Below are positions 50,826 through 63,544 of a stretch of DNA of 64,000 nucleotides, piece by piece. The notes under the pieces are model-generated. The model made no database searches. It saw only the letters and a program-made list of their open reading frames with translations, and was not told the origin of the DNA. Within the stretch, counting starts at the first letter, position 1, and every line of letters starts with the position of its first letter. Location of the stretch: assembly GCA_003569165.1 (NCBI GenBank), contig BGOI01000001.1, positions 208,501-272,500 of the forward strand, in the 5' to 3' direction. This stretch comes from Opitutia bacterium (GTDB lineage: Bacteria; Verrucomicrobiota; Verrucomicrobiia; Opitutales; UBA953). The translations under genes and the position numbers were made by a program.

Positions 50826-50888
50826 TTTAAATGCCAGTTTTATGAGTTTAAATGCGATTTAAATGATTTTAAATGACTTTATTCAGTC
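50826..50888 (+). promoter_or_regulatory. Four TTTAAATG repeats and the shared ATTCAGTC motif
   Basis: TTTAAATG occurs at 50826, 50847, 50858 and 50868. The last copy continues into GACTTTATTCAGTC, closely like 4590-4610. The array lies in the divergent gap between exbB and the giant prepilin-like gene (50784-50964), suggesting operators. Confidence 0.45.
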
Positions 50889-50964
50889 TTTTGGAACAAA
50901 TGCGAATAACCAATCCTTTGACTTTCCCCTAGGGTGGTTTACCGTGATTTTACCCCAATCTACT

Positions 50965-53637
50965 ATGAGACTTAAACGCTCAGGTTTCTCCCTCGTTCTG
51001 TCGCTTACCATCATGGCAGCCATGGTGATGATGGTGATCGTCCTCGCTTCCTTCCTGCAGGTCGAGAGCCGCTTAGCCCAGAGCCACGCCGGCTACCTGA
51101 GGGCGCGCTTCAACGCCTTGGCTTCCGCTCGTATCGCCATCGGCCAGCTGCAGCAGCTCGCCGGCCCTGACCAACGCGTGACCATGCGTGCGGACATGTA
51201 CGCCGACAATGATAAAGCCGTCGGCGACAATGACGCCGCCACTATCGACCCGATCCGCGACCTCCCGAATCGCGCCAACAATAACGCTCCGAAAAGTGGT
51301 AAAATTTCACACCAGAAGCGCTACCTCACCGGCGTGTGGGCGACTGGCGGTGCGGACGCCACGCGCGTCCGCGACTGGGATGTCACCAATCCCGCCGACT
51401 CGCGTCTCTTCCTGGGCTGGTTGGCCTCACCGTTCGACGTCAATGCCTCCCCCGAACTCTCCGGCACGCTGCCGAACTACGTCCCGAATCGGAGCTATTT
51501 TGAGTCGAATGATGACGCCACGTCGCGCACCAGTCTCCGCCGCGTGGAGGTGGCGACGAAAGCCCAGGAAGCCCAAGCCTACATCGACGATCTTGCCAAC
51601 CCGATCAGTACCGTTCCTTCGGAAATCGTGCCGCTCGTCTCCTACGGTTCGGTCAACCTGCCCGCCGGACTGACCGCACTGCAGCGCAATTACATGGGCG
51701 CGGTCGACGCGCGCCCGCAGCCGCTGCCCGGCCCCGCCTTCAGCGACACCAAGTCGCTGGGCGCCAACGGGCGCTACGCGTTCTGGATCGGCGACGAAGG
51801 CGTGAAGGCTAAGGTCAACCTGCCGGACTACTACGCCTCGACCAGTGGCGGCTCGTGGCTCTCCACCGAAAATTGGGACAAGGGCTTCGCCGGCTCCGCC
51901 AATCAGCGCAACTCCATCGGCGTCATCGGAGGCTCCGGCGAAACAATCAAAGAGGGCGTGAATTCAAAGGGCCAACTGCCGGCCGGCTTCAATTTTGATG
52001 TCTGGCGGGCGAAGGACCTCACCGACGCGGCCGGTAATCCGCAAGCCTACCAGCTCTCCAAGGCTGTCGGCATCTCGGGCCTTTCCGCCTGGGCCGCCAA
52101 GCAGGGAGGCGTCTCGGCCGGCAATGCGATGAACGACGCCGCCAAACTCCTCTGGCACGACATCACCACTTATTCTTACTCGACGCTGACCGACACCTAC
52201 AACGGCGGCGTGAAGATCGACCTCTCGACTGCCTTCGAACTGCCCTATGCGATGTACCGCGGCATCGAACTCTATCCCGGGCAAAAAGAAACGGCGATCC
52301 AGTTCCCGGCGCCAAGCTCGAGCGTCATCAAGCTGAGGGAAAGCAAGCAGTCTCTCTTCCACGGTTCGCCTAACGCCGCCGTTACCACGGCCGGACTCGG
52401 CGCCGCCGGCTTCGCGGTGGACCTCGATTACAACCGCCCGAACCTCGTCGACAAGCTCGGCTCTGACAATCAATTGCTGCTCGCTTCGCCCCGGGCCTCC
52501 GAATGGGCGCCGCGCTCCCTGAGGAACCTGCTGGGCTCATCCTACACCGACCTGAAGACCCGCAACGGAGGGGAAACTCCCGAACGCCTCGGCTTCGTCT
52601 ACGAGGCGCCGCTGCGCTCGGCTTTTTACGGACACAACAACGACGGGGTGCGGATTGCGGCCAACACCGAGCTTAGCCCCAACGCGACCCAGACCACTTG
52701 GAGGACCGACAGCGGACGGCCTGCCCTTCAAGAACGTCGCAATGTCCTGCCTTGGGCAGAGCTTCCTGCCACCCACCCAGAAAACCTCACCGGGCGCATC
52801 ATCCGCGGCCCGACTTGGGATCTCTACCGCAATTATTACCGGATGTACAAACGCGAGATCGAGCAAGCTGGCCAGTCCTCGGGCGCGCTCCGTGGCCAAG
52901 AGGCCGCCGCGGACGACGCCGTGGTCGCCCGCGGGGTCGAACCGTTGACCTTTGCCTCAGGCAACCGCAACTCCCCGATGCAGCGAGGGCGCAACGCATC
53001 GGGCGCAGGGAACGCGCCTTACGAAAAAGCCCCCACGCCAAACGGGTTTTACGCCGCCGGCGGCAGCCCGCCCGCCAACCGTTATTTTTACCGCAACAAT
53101 TTCACCGCCCCGACCGCCTCGCCGAGTTTCCAAGGCGAGCAGCGCCTACGCTACCCCGAGATCCTTCGGCATGCCTTCAACAATCAAGCCGGCGGGGGGG
53201 GCACCTCCACCGCGGGGGACATCATCACCAACTTCGATCGCATGGGCTTGGCCAACCCAGCCCGGACGGTCGACGATGCTTATTTCGAACTCGCCGACGG
53301 CAAGAAAAGCGTCGAACTGACCACGCGCACCTGGCCCACCTCGATGAGTTTGATGCCGTCGATTGTCCGCTTCTCGATGGTGTTTTCCGGTGTGTTTTCA
53401 GGCCAGACCTCGGGCGACCCGCATGGCACCATCGGCCTAACCATCGACCCCGTCGTCATGGTGCACAATCCCTACGATGTCGCGATTGAGTTCGAGGGCA
53501 TCGCGATGGTGACCAACGGAGACTCGCTGCCCTACATCGTCGATGTTCAGCTCAGGGACTGGGTTTTTAATAGCACGGAATTACAATACTTCGACCCAGA
53601 GCGCCCGAGCAATCCCCATACGGACAAGAGCCCCTGA
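50965..53637 (+). CDS. Giant prepilin-like protein (Verru_Chthon cassette A-like), first part
   Basis: From MRLKRSGFSLVLSLTIMAAMVMMVIVLASFLQVESRLAQS: a type IV pilin-like leader (short basic tail, G-FSL cleavage pattern, then a 20-residue hydrophobic helix) without the usual Glu at +5. The rest (890 residues in this ORF) is Asn-, Ser- and Asp-rich with YWIGDEGVKA-like FWIGDEGVKAKVNLPDYY, resembling the Verru_Chthon cassette protein A family. It stops at TGA 53635-53637 right after a CCCC run; one more C continues into the next ORF. I read both as one gene of about 1,995 codons. Function is unknown; surface or secretion assembly is plausible. Confidence 0.7.
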   Translation: MRLKRSGFSLVLSLTIMAAMVMMVIVLASFLQVESRLAQSHAGYLRARFNALASARIAIGQLQQLAGPDQRVTMRADMYADNDKAVGDNDAATIDPIRDLPNRANNNAPKSGKISHQKRYLTGVWATGGADATRVRDWDVTNPADSRLFLGWLASPFDVNASPELSGTLPNYVPNRSYFESNDDATSRTSLRRVEVATKAQEAQAYIDDLANPISTVPSEIVPLVSYGSVNLPAGLTALQRNYMGAVDARPQPLPGPAFSDTKSLGANGRYAFWIGDEGVKAKVNLPDYYASTSGGSWLSTENWDKGFAGSANQRNSIGVIGGSGETIKEGVNSKGQLPAGFNFDVWRAKDLTDAAGNPQAYQLSKAVGISGLSAWAAKQGGVSAGNAMNDAAKLLWHDITTYSYSTLTDTYNGGVKIDLSTAFELPYAMYRGIELYPGQKETAIQFPAPSSSVIKLRESKQSLFHGSPNAAVTTAGLGAAGFAVDLDYNRPNLVDKLGSDNQLLLASPRASEWAPRSLRNLLGSSYTDLKTRNGGETPERLGFVYEAPLRSAFYGHNNDGVRIAANTELSPNATQTTWRTDSGRPALQERRNVLPWAELPATHPENLTGRIIRGPTWDLYRNYYRMYKREIEQAGQSSGALRGQEAAADDAVVARGVEPLTFASGNRNSPMQRGRNASGAGNAPYEKAPTPNGFYAAGGSPPANRYFYRNNFTAPTASPSFQGEQRLRYPEILRHAFNNQAGGGGTSTAGDIITNFDRMGLANPARTVDDAYFELADGKKSVELTTRTWPTSMSLMPSIVRFSMVFSGVFSGQTSGDPHGTIGLTIDPVVMVHNPYDVAIEFEGIAMVTNGDSLPYIVDVQLRDWVFNSTELQYFDPERPSNPHTDKSP

Positions 53638-56600
53638 TGCCCGCCGCCACTGGTCCTTGGCTTGGCTACCAAGTGAGTCGCACCCTGACCATCGGCGAGA
53701 TCGCCTTAGGCGACGGGGCTTACGAGAACCGTTCGTTCTCCTTCCGACTGGTGAACCCGGGGAAAAAATTCCGCCTCGCGCCGGGCGAGGTCAAGACCAT
53801 CAGCACGAAATATATGGGCGGAGACTACCAGTCCAACCGTGCAGACAACACCACCATCACGACGACCGATTTCGGCTACGACCTCGGCGCCACCGCGGTC
53901 TACAAGATGACCCCGTTCTATAACGTCCGCCATCGCCGTGGGAGCGATATCAGTTCGCAGATGGAGGAAAAGCCGGCCGACGCCGTCGACGCGCGCCTCT
54001 GGACATGGGGCTTCATGCCCGCCAGAAGGGTGGACGGCAAACCGTACGCGGTGGCGGCACCAGCCGGCGTCGGGGCGATTCCCAAGGTCGGTTTCATCGG
54101 AAATTATTGTTACAACCCCGGGGACGGGGCGGCCAACCCCGCGAATTTCCACAGCGCCTTGGATATCTGGAGAGACGTCAAAAACTCCCGGGCGCTCAGG
54201 GATGCCCTACCCGGCTGGGACGGCACGGCGCGCAGTCTGAAACTCACCCTCGATGTCCCCCCTCCGCCCAACATCGGGGGGAAAACCTTGCAGTTCACCG
54301 TGCGCAACTCCGGTTGGGTGAATTACGATAACCGCGTGGTCGGCGAGGAAGGTGTGCCAAACACCGCGACCTACGTTTTTCCCCGCTTGCGCAATGGGAC
54401 GACCGCTGTCGGTGGTCACCAGAAATGGAATTTCTACCTGCTGAACAACAAGAGCATCGACGGGCAGAACCTGAGCCCCGATCGCCGTTGGTTCGGCTCG
54501 GCGAAAACGCCGAATCCGACCTATAACCCGAGCACCCGGCAGGTCACAAACTACGTCTACGAAGGCGCGGGCACGGCGCCCGGGCAGCACCTGGTCGACG
54601 AGCCCCTGCTGCTTAACTTCCAAGCCATGACTTCCGGCTGGCCGATGTACGGCAACGACAATGGCCACTGGCACAATATCATCCAGTATAACGAGGACTG
54701 GATGAACAGCATCGCCGGGCTGAGCGCCCGGCTTCCCGACTATCGTATCGCGACCGGGAGAAACCTCGGGGACTATCAAGGTGCGAATCGTTGGCGAGGC
54801 GACATCGACGTGAATGGCATCCAATTGTCCTTCGGGCCCGAGAATGGCGACCCGGAACTCGGCCGACCCAACATCATCAGCGGCCGGTCTGGCACCTTGA
54901 ATTCGCGTATTTTCGGGGATATCAGGAAGGACCTGGGCGACACCAAGCAGCCTTTCTTCCTCACGGACTTCGTCCTCCGTTCCGCCGAGATGACCGGAAA
55001 AACCCAGTCCATCTGGTATCCCGCGTCGCGGAGCGACGGGGCCTTCAAGTTCAACCCAGCTCTTACGACAAAGATAGAGACCCCGGTGGAAATCCTGCAC
55101 GCGCCGATGTCGCCCTTCTTCCTCAGCGTGCGCGCGCAGCAAGCCCACCTCTACGGCTACGACGGCAAGGCGCACACGCCCATCGGCTGGGTGCTCTCGC
55201 AACGCAAGATCGACTCCGAGCCCGAGATCGCCCTCTCGAGCAGCAACGAGAACGCCTACTGGGGCTCCAGCATCGACCCGGCGACCACCCAGCGCTCGGA
55301 CACCATCCTCTTCCCAGTACCCCGCCGCCCCTTGCTTTCCCTCGCGCAGCTAGGCTCCGCCGGTTTCGCGCAGGTTAACACCGATGCCGACCTCACGGTC
55401 GGCTCCTCGTTCGCCCATCCCGGCATCGAGGATCTGACCAAGATCACCGACTGGCCTGGCCCCAAGGAGGAGTCCGGCGCCGACAAGGCCATCCCCGAAC
55501 ACGGCTACGTCGCCGTCCACCAAGGGACGCGCGTCATCCGCAACGTCGCCAACGTGCGCACCGACCACGCGTTCGCCGCCAACCTGGCACTGTGGGACGC
55601 CTACTACTTCAGCGGGCTGAACCTCCAGGCCAACTCCTACTCGCTCACCGGAGGCAAGAACGCTTTCCCGGCTGGGCCTGACCTGCCGACCGACACGAAC
55701 GTCGCGACCGATCAGGCCGCGACGCTGAGAAAATCGTCCGGCAATCTGAGTTCCTTCGACCCCTCGTCCTTCCGCGACATCAAGGCCGCGCTCGAGGCCG
55801 GCTATAACCCCCTCGCCAACAAGCGGGTCGCCTTCCAGCCGGACAACAAGCCCGCGGTCGCCAACGGGGCCTTCCCGCGCTTCGACGAGTTTCCCCACCC
55901 GACTTACCTCGCGCGGAATGCGCTCTACGACGGCGGCTTCAACGTCAACTCGACCTCCAAGCAGGCCTGGAAAGCCGTGCTCGCAGGCATGCGCGGCCAG
56001 ACCCTGCCGGACGGCACGCTGGCCAGCGGCACCGTGCTGACGCGGTTTGCGCGCTCCTTCAAGCCAGCCACCGGCGCGAGCGGGGTCTGGAACAACTTCC
56101 GCGAGTTGACGGATGATGAGATCGACAAGTTGGCGGCCGAGGTGGTCAAGGAGGTCCGCGACCGCGGTCCCTTCATGTCCTTGGCCGACTTCGTGAATCG
56201 CCGGCTCCTGAGCACGGACCACGGTCTCAAAGGGGCGCTCCAGGCGGCCATCGATAAATCGGGCATCAACAAGGCCGCCATCGATAATAGCAGCGAGAGC
56301 CTGGCCAGCGGTATTTTCCCCGCACCTGACGCCCCCGGGACGGTCACCGACCCCCTAGGGAACAGCAACCGGTCGACGCGTAACTTCACGACCCTCAATG
56401 GGGATGAAGAAGGGACCTTCGGGGTCTATGGTGTCCTCAACAAAAAAGTCACCAACTTCGATAAAGCCGAGCGTTTCCCCAAAATCGCCTCGATGAGCGA
56501 GACGAATGATAAGAAAAAGGTGGTCGCTGGTCTCGGGGCACCGCAAATCGTGTCGCAGATGGATGTCCTCAACACCGTCGGGCCGAACCTGACGGCGCGC

Positions 56601-56951
56601 TCCGACACCTTCACCGTCCGGGCCTACGGAGAAGCTCTCGACAACGCCGGCAACACTATCGGCCGCGCGTGGGTCGAAGTCGTCGTCCAACGCACCACCC
56701 AGTTCATGCTACCCTCGGCGCGCGGGGCCCCCTACGAGGAACTCAACCGGCGCAAGTCCAACTACCGCGTGAACGGCGCCTTTACCCTCGAATACAACAA
56801 CGTGCCCGTCGTCGACATGTATGAGAGCAGTTTCAACCGGCTGCCAAACAATGCTACGGATGCCGAAAAGGAGAACTGGAATATCAATCGCCTCCTCGGT
56901 CGTCGCTTCAAGGCGACTTCCATCCGCTGGCTCAACGCCAACGAAATCTGA
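53637..56951 (+). CDS. Giant prepilin-like protein, second part (split by apparent frameshift)
   Basis: 1,104 residues starting at an ATG that overlaps the upstream stop as TGATG. It has no signal peptide of its own, which is hard to explain for a partner of a pilin-like protein but expected if it is the continuation. The sequence continues the same style (DGAYENRSFSFRLVNPGKKF; QLSFGPENGDPELGRPNIISGRSGTLNSR; ELTDDEIDKLAAEVVKEVRDRGPFMSLADFVNRRL). The late SLADFVNRRL region resembles the C-terminal part of the Verru_Chthon A family. No enzymatic motif was recognised. Confidence 0.65.
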   Translation: MPAATGPWLGYQVSRTLTIGEIALGDGAYENRSFSFRLVNPGKKFRLAPGEVKTISTKYMGGDYQSNRADNTTITTTDFGYDLGATAVYKMTPFYNVRHRRGSDISSQMEEKPADAVDARLWTWGFMPARRVDGKPYAVAAPAGVGAIPKVGFIGNYCYNPGDGAANPANFHSALDIWRDVKNSRALRDALPGWDGTARSLKLTLDVPPPPNIGGKTLQFTVRNSGWVNYDNRVVGEEGVPNTATYVFPRLRNGTTAVGGHQKWNFYLLNNKSIDGQNLSPDRRWFGSAKTPNPTYNPSTRQVTNYVYEGAGTAPGQHLVDEPLLLNFQAMTSGWPMYGNDNGHWHNIIQYNEDWMNSIAGLSARLPDYRIATGRNLGDYQGANRWRGDIDVNGIQLSFGPENGDPELGRPNIISGRSGTLNSRIFGDIRKDLGDTKQPFFLTDFVLRSAEMTGKTQSIWYPASRSDGAFKFNPALTTKIETPVEILHAPMSPFFLSVRAQQAHLYGYDGKAHTPIGWVLSQRKIDSEPEIALSSSNENAYWGSSIDPATTQRSDTILFPVPRRPLLSLAQLGSAGFAQVNTDADLTVGSSFAHPGIEDLTKITDWPGPKEESGADKAIPEHGYVAVHQGTRVIRNVANVRTDHAFAANLALWDAYYFSGLNLQANSYSLTGGKNAFPAGPDLPTDTNVATDQAATLRKSSGNLSSFDPSSFRDIKAALEAGYNPLANKRVAFQPDNKPAVANGAFPRFDEFPHPTYLARNALYDGGFNVNSTSKQAWKAVLAGMRGQTLPDGTLASGTVLTRFARSFKPATGASGVWNNFRELTDDEIDKLAAEVVKEVRDRGPFMSLADFVNRRLLSTDHGLKGALQAAIDKSGINKAAIDNSSESLASGIFPAPDAPGTVTDPLGNSNRSTRNFTTLNGDEEGTFGVYGVLNKKVTNFDKAERFPKIASMSETNDKKKVVAGLGAPQIVSQMDVLNTVGPNLTARSDTFTVRAYGEALDNAGNTIGRAWVEVVVQRTTQFMLPSARGAPYEELNRRKSNYRVNGAFTLEYNNVPVVDMYESSFNRLPNNATDAEKENWNINRLLGRRFKATSIRWLNANEI

Positions 56952-56955
56952 TCCT

Positions 56956-57858
56956 ATGATCTCCCGTGCCTTCCTGGCGGCGATACTCCTCGCCGCATTC
57001 TCCCTCGCACCCGTCCTCGGCGCCGATCCGGGGACCAAGCCCGTGACCAAGAAAGCCGGCGGCGCACGCTCCGCGCCTTCCGAGCGGACTTGCGCCCTCA
57101 CGATCACCTGGTGGACGGCTCCGACCCTCGCCGAGGGCGAGAGCCTCGAGCTCGGAGTCCAGACCGACCATGGCGTCACCCTAATCGGCCCTGGGACGAT
57201 GAACATGAGCGGTACGATTCTCTATGAAGGTCCGGCGCAAGTGGCCATTGTGCGACGCAGCCTAGCCCCCAACCCGAACGGTAAACCCGGAGCCGCGCCG
57301 GTCGAAGCTTGGTTACCCTTCGCAACCTTCGCCGTCGGCGAGAATGACCAGGAGGCCTTGGCGCTGCTTTTCGCCGTCGAGGGTACCAACAAGGTCATGG
57401 CCCGGACGTTCAACATCAACGTGGACACGTTTCCGTTCGGCGGGTTTGAGGTCCTCAATCTCAGCAAGTCACGCCTGCTTTGCAGCATGGCCGGCAAGGT
57501 CTTTTACGCCGAGCCGACGAAACGGGCGCGTAGCCCGGTCGTCATACAGCGGCGCGAAGTGGTGAATTTTTACATGGGCATCACGGATGCCAATGGAGCC
57601 CAGAAAATCATCTACCGGGCTCCTTTGATCCTCAACGAGAAGCTCCGTCGGCTCTATTTCGTGCAGGAAAGTCCCGTCGAGTCATCCAAAGGATTTGTCT
57701 CCCACACGCTGATCCAGCACGTCATGGGCCACGAGACGGTCGCCAGCCTCAAGGCCAAGGCCGCGGGAGACCTGCCAGAGGGGGCGAAAAAAACCGGCGA
57801 CGACAAGCCGAAGCCGGCCGAGCCGAAGAGCGAAGTCGTGAAGACGGTCGGCGCTTGA
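56956..57858 (+). CDS. Secreted protein of unknown function next to the prepilin-like gene
   Basis: 300 residues from MISRAFLAAILLAAFSLAPVLGADPG, a signal peptide; ATG lies four bases after the previous stop, so the ORF-track start is rejected. Not recognised beyond its context. It is beta-rich (TCALTITWWTAPTLAEGESLELGVQT; NVDTFPFGGFEVLNLSKSRLLCSMAGKVFYAEP) and ends in a Lys/Pro/Glu tail. Likely acts with the prepilin-like protein in the envelope, by operon position only. Confidence 0.7.
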   Translation: MISRAFLAAILLAAFSLAPVLGADPGTKPVTKKAGGARSAPSERTCALTITWWTAPTLAEGESLELGVQTDHGVTLIGPGTMNMSGTILYEGPAQVAIVRRSLAPNPNGKPGAAPVEAWLPFATFAVGENDQEALALLFAVEGTNKVMARTFNINVDTFPFGGFEVLNLSKSRLLCSMAGKVFYAEPTKRARSPVVIQRREVVNFYMGITDANGAQKIIYRAPLILNEKLRRLYFVQESPVESSKGFVSHTLIQHVMGHETVASLKAKAAGDLPEGAKKTGDDKPKPAEPKSEVVKTVGA

Positions 57859-57862
57859 TAAC

Positions 57863-58582
57863 TCAGAGGCCGGCGGCGGCCTCTTGATCGGCGAGCCAGG
57901 TGACCCGGGACACGTGCGCACGCAGCACCTGCCCCGGGTGCAGCTGGGGCGCGAATTCTCCGCAGGCAATCTCGCGTAAGGCCGGGGCCTTGGCGGCGCC
58001 GCCGACGAGCACGACGATGGCAGCGCACTGCGCGAGGCCCGTTTCGGTGATGGTCAGGCGCCAGCCGCGGCCCGGCCACTCCGTGGCGGTGAAGCGAGGG
58101 CCGGTCTGCTGACCGATCAGCGGGCATTGCGGCCAGAGCGAAGCGATATGACTGTCGTCGCCGAGCCCGAGGACACACAGGTCGAAAGCCTTGGCGGGCG
58201 AACGCTGGGCCCAGCCGGCCTCATAGGCGGCCGCGGCTTGGACCGGGGCGAGCTCGACGGGCCAAGGGAAGCGACGGGCGGCGGGGACGCCGAGCGCATC
58301 CAGCATACCGCGGACAGCGTGGCCGAAATTCGAATCGTCGGAGGACAGCGGGACGCAACGCTCGTCGCTCACGTGCCAGTCGATCCGGGCGATGGCTTCG
58401 GCCGTGAGGGCGCCGGTGCGGACGGCCCAGGCATAGAACGCCTTGGGCGTGGAACCGCCGCTGAGGCCGACGGAGGCGGGGCCACGGGCGGCGAGGTCGT
58501 TGATGCGGCGGGCGAGCTCAGCGAAGGAGTCTTCGCGGGACAGCACGCGGACCTTGCCGGCGGAAGTGGCGATGTCGGACAT
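57863..58582 (-). CDS. pgl: 6-phosphogluconolactonase (SOL/DevB type)
   Basis: Hydrolyses 6-phosphogluconolactone in the oxidative pentose phosphate pathway. 239 residues from MSDIATSAGKVRVL: GPASVGLSGGSTPKAFYAWA near 33-52, DWHVSDERCVPLSSDDSNFGHA near 70-91 and VLGLGDDSHIASLWP near 132-146 are family signatures (the usual G-x-D-G-H-T-ASLFP loop, here GLGDDSHIASLWP). ORF-track start 56 codons earlier falls in repeats. Convergent with the secreted-protein gene, four bases apart. Confidence 0.9.
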   Translation of the reverse strand: MSDIATSAGKVRVLSREDSFAELARRINDLAARGPASVGLSGGSTPKAFYAWAVRTGALTAEAIARIDWHVSDERCVPLSSDDSNFGHAVRGMLDALGVPAARRFPWPVELAPVQAAAAYEAGWAQRSPAKAFDLCVLGLGDDSHIASLWPQCPLIGQQTGPRFTATEWPGRGWRLTITETGLAQCAAIVVLVGGAAKAPALREIACGEFAPQLHPGQVLRAHVSRVTWLADQEAAAGL

Positions 58583-58668
58583 GGGCACGAGAATAGAGGG
58601 CCGGAGGAAAAGAGGACAGGAGGAAAAATCGGGGGAGCTGCTGGCATGGTGAACAGCTGCGAAGCAGA

Positions 58669-58941
58669 AGGTAGGGACAGCACCACGCGCTGTCCTTTTG
58701 TGTTTCCTGATTAGGTAGGGCCGAGCATCCCTGCTCGGCCGTGGCGCCAAGGATGGCCAGCCCTACCTAAGACACCAAAGGGCGCTCAATGAAACCGGAG
58801 ACTGGTTGATTGGCTGCGGCCTTGAGGGTGGGGCGCGACGGCGTCGCGTCCGTTGACCAAAGTCACTGAGAATAGCCAAGCCGGTCTACCTCGCACGACA
58901 TGAGGCGAACGGACGCGACGCCGTCGCGACCCTACCCAAAC
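58669..58941. repeat. REP palindromes between pgl and nrdA
   Basis: GTAGGGACAGCAC-CAC-GCGCTGTCC (58671-58697), GTAGGG with CCGAGCAT-CCCT-GCTCGG (58713-58738) facing GGATGGCCAGCCCTACC (to 58768), a GAAACCGGAGACTGGTTGATTGGCTG element (58790-58816), GGGGCGCGAC-GGC-GTCGCGTCC (58829-58854), and inverted GGACGCGAC-GCC-GTCGCGACC ending CTACC (58914-58938). GGCCCTCCGG words follow near 58978-59010. No gene in 58583-59017. Confidence 0.75.
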
Positions 58942-58967
58942 AAGAAGGGCGTCCTGGCGGACGCCCT
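58940..58967 (-). terminator. Terminator of nrdA
   Basis: AGGGCGTCC-TGGC-GGACGCCCT; on the minus strand it is followed by TCTTGTTTG. It lies 50 bases after the nrdA stop. Confidence 0.75.
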
Positions 58968-59017
58968 CATTTCTCCGGCCCTCCGGTCATCGGGCCCTCT
59001 GGCCCTCCACTCGTGTC

Positions 59018-62203
<3,186 letters not shown>

Positions 62204-62378
62204 ATTGAAGAGAGTGGTGAGGAAAAGGGAGGGAGGCGGAAAGGAAGAGACGAAGGTCGAAGTGCGTCGGCGGTGGCCGGCGCATGGTTTTTGGTGAAAG
62301 GAAAGTGGTTAAGTAAGAACAGGAAACGTGCCAAGTCAGGCGCTGCGGGGGTAACGCCTGAATTTGACCAGAGGACGA

Positions 62379-63470
62379 TTAAAGCTCGTCGTCGCTGACG
62401 GTACCGAGTGCACCCTGCTTTTGGTATTCGGTGACGCGGCCTTCGAAGAAGTTCTGCTCCTTCTTGAGGTCCATCATCTCGGACAGCCAGGGGAAAGGGT
62501 TGGTCGTCTCGGCGACGAGCGGCTCGAGGCCACAGTTGCGGAGGCGACGGTCGGCGATGAAATCGATGTACAGCTCGAACTCCTTGGAGGAGAGGCCGAG
62601 GCCGTTGACCGGCAGGCAGTCGCGGATGAACTCCTTCTCGAGCGTGACGGCGGTGGCCATGAGCTGGCGGAGTTCTTCCTTAAAGGCAGGCGTCCAGACA
62701 TCGGGGTTCTCCTTCACCAGCTCGGCGAGCAGGTTGCGGAAGAGGTCGATGTGGTTGGACTCGTCGCGCAGCGTGTAGCGGAACATCTGGCCGATGCCCG
62801 GGAACTTGTTTTGGCGGGCGAGGGAGAGCACCATGCCGAAGAGGCCGTAGAACTGGGTGCCTTCCATGCACTGACCGAAGAGGAAGATATTGTGGGCGAG
62901 GGCCTGCTTGTCTTCGAGCTTGGTGAGGTCGAGCTTGCGGCGCAGCGCGCGGGAATTGTTGACGACGAAGGCAGCCTTGTTGGCGATCGTCGGGATGTCC
63001 TCGAACATCGCCTCGCACTCGTGCGGGTTGATGCCGAGCGAGGAGATCATGTAGACGAGCGAGTCGGCGTGGATGTTCTCCTCGTGTGCGTGACGGCCCA
63101 GGACGAGTTTGAGCTCGGGGGCGGTGACGACTTCGCGGACAACGTGGATGATGTTATCACCGACGATGCCTTCGGCGGCGGAGAAATAACCGATAGCCAT
63201 CTTGACGATCCAACGGTCGATCTCGCTGATTTGGCCGGTCTGATCGCGCCACTGTTCGCAGTCCTTCTGCATCGGGATATCCTCGGGCTCCCAATGGTTG
63301 TTCTTCATCGTCTTGTAGAGATCGTAGGCCCACTGGTACTTCAGCGGGAGGATGTTGAAGAACATGGTCTCGCGACCGTTGATGACGCGCTTGTTCGCGA
63401 AGGCTTCCTCGGCTTTGGTCTTATCGAGGACGAAGGTTTTTTGACCTACTTTGATGGTGATGGTTTCCAT
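62379..63470 (-). CDS. nrdB: Class I ribonucleotide reductase beta subunit, probable class Ic
   Basis: Radical- or cofactor-carrying subunit. 363 residues. Metal ligands appear as E100 (FSAAEGIVGDN), E131-xx-H134 (EENIHADS), E203 (CMEGTQ) and E237-xx-H240 (RDESNH). The radical Tyr normally four residues after the first His (E. coli Y122) is Leu138. The first ligand is Glu, not Asp. Both traits define the class Ic R2c group that uses Mn/Fe instead of a Tyr radical (Chlamydia has Phe there). This is inference from residues; metal content is not shown. Two NrdR-type boxes lie upstream. Confidence 0.93.
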   Translation of the reverse strand: METITIKVGQKTFVLDKTKAEEAFANKRVINGRETMFFNILPLKYQWAYDLYKTMKNNHWEPEDIPMQKDCEQWRDQTGQISEIDRWIVKMAIGYFSAAEGIVGDNIIHVVREVVTAPELKLVLGRHAHEENIHADSLVYMISSLGINPHECEAMFEDIPTIANKAAFVVNNSRALRRKLDLTKLEDKQALAHNIFLFGQCMEGTQFYGLFGMVLSLARQNKFPGIGQMFRYTLRDESNHIDLFRNLLAELVKENPDVWTPAFKEELRQLMATAVTLEKEFIRDCLPVNGLGLSSKEFELYIDFIADRRLRNCGLEPLVAETTNPFPWLSEMMDLKKEQNFFEGRVTEYQKQGALGTVSDDEL

Positions 63471-63544
63471 GGATGGAGAGTGGGGTAAAGGGTTTAGTTA
63501 GAGGCCGGAAAGGCCGCTAGGTGATTGGTATGTCCGGAAGTAAA

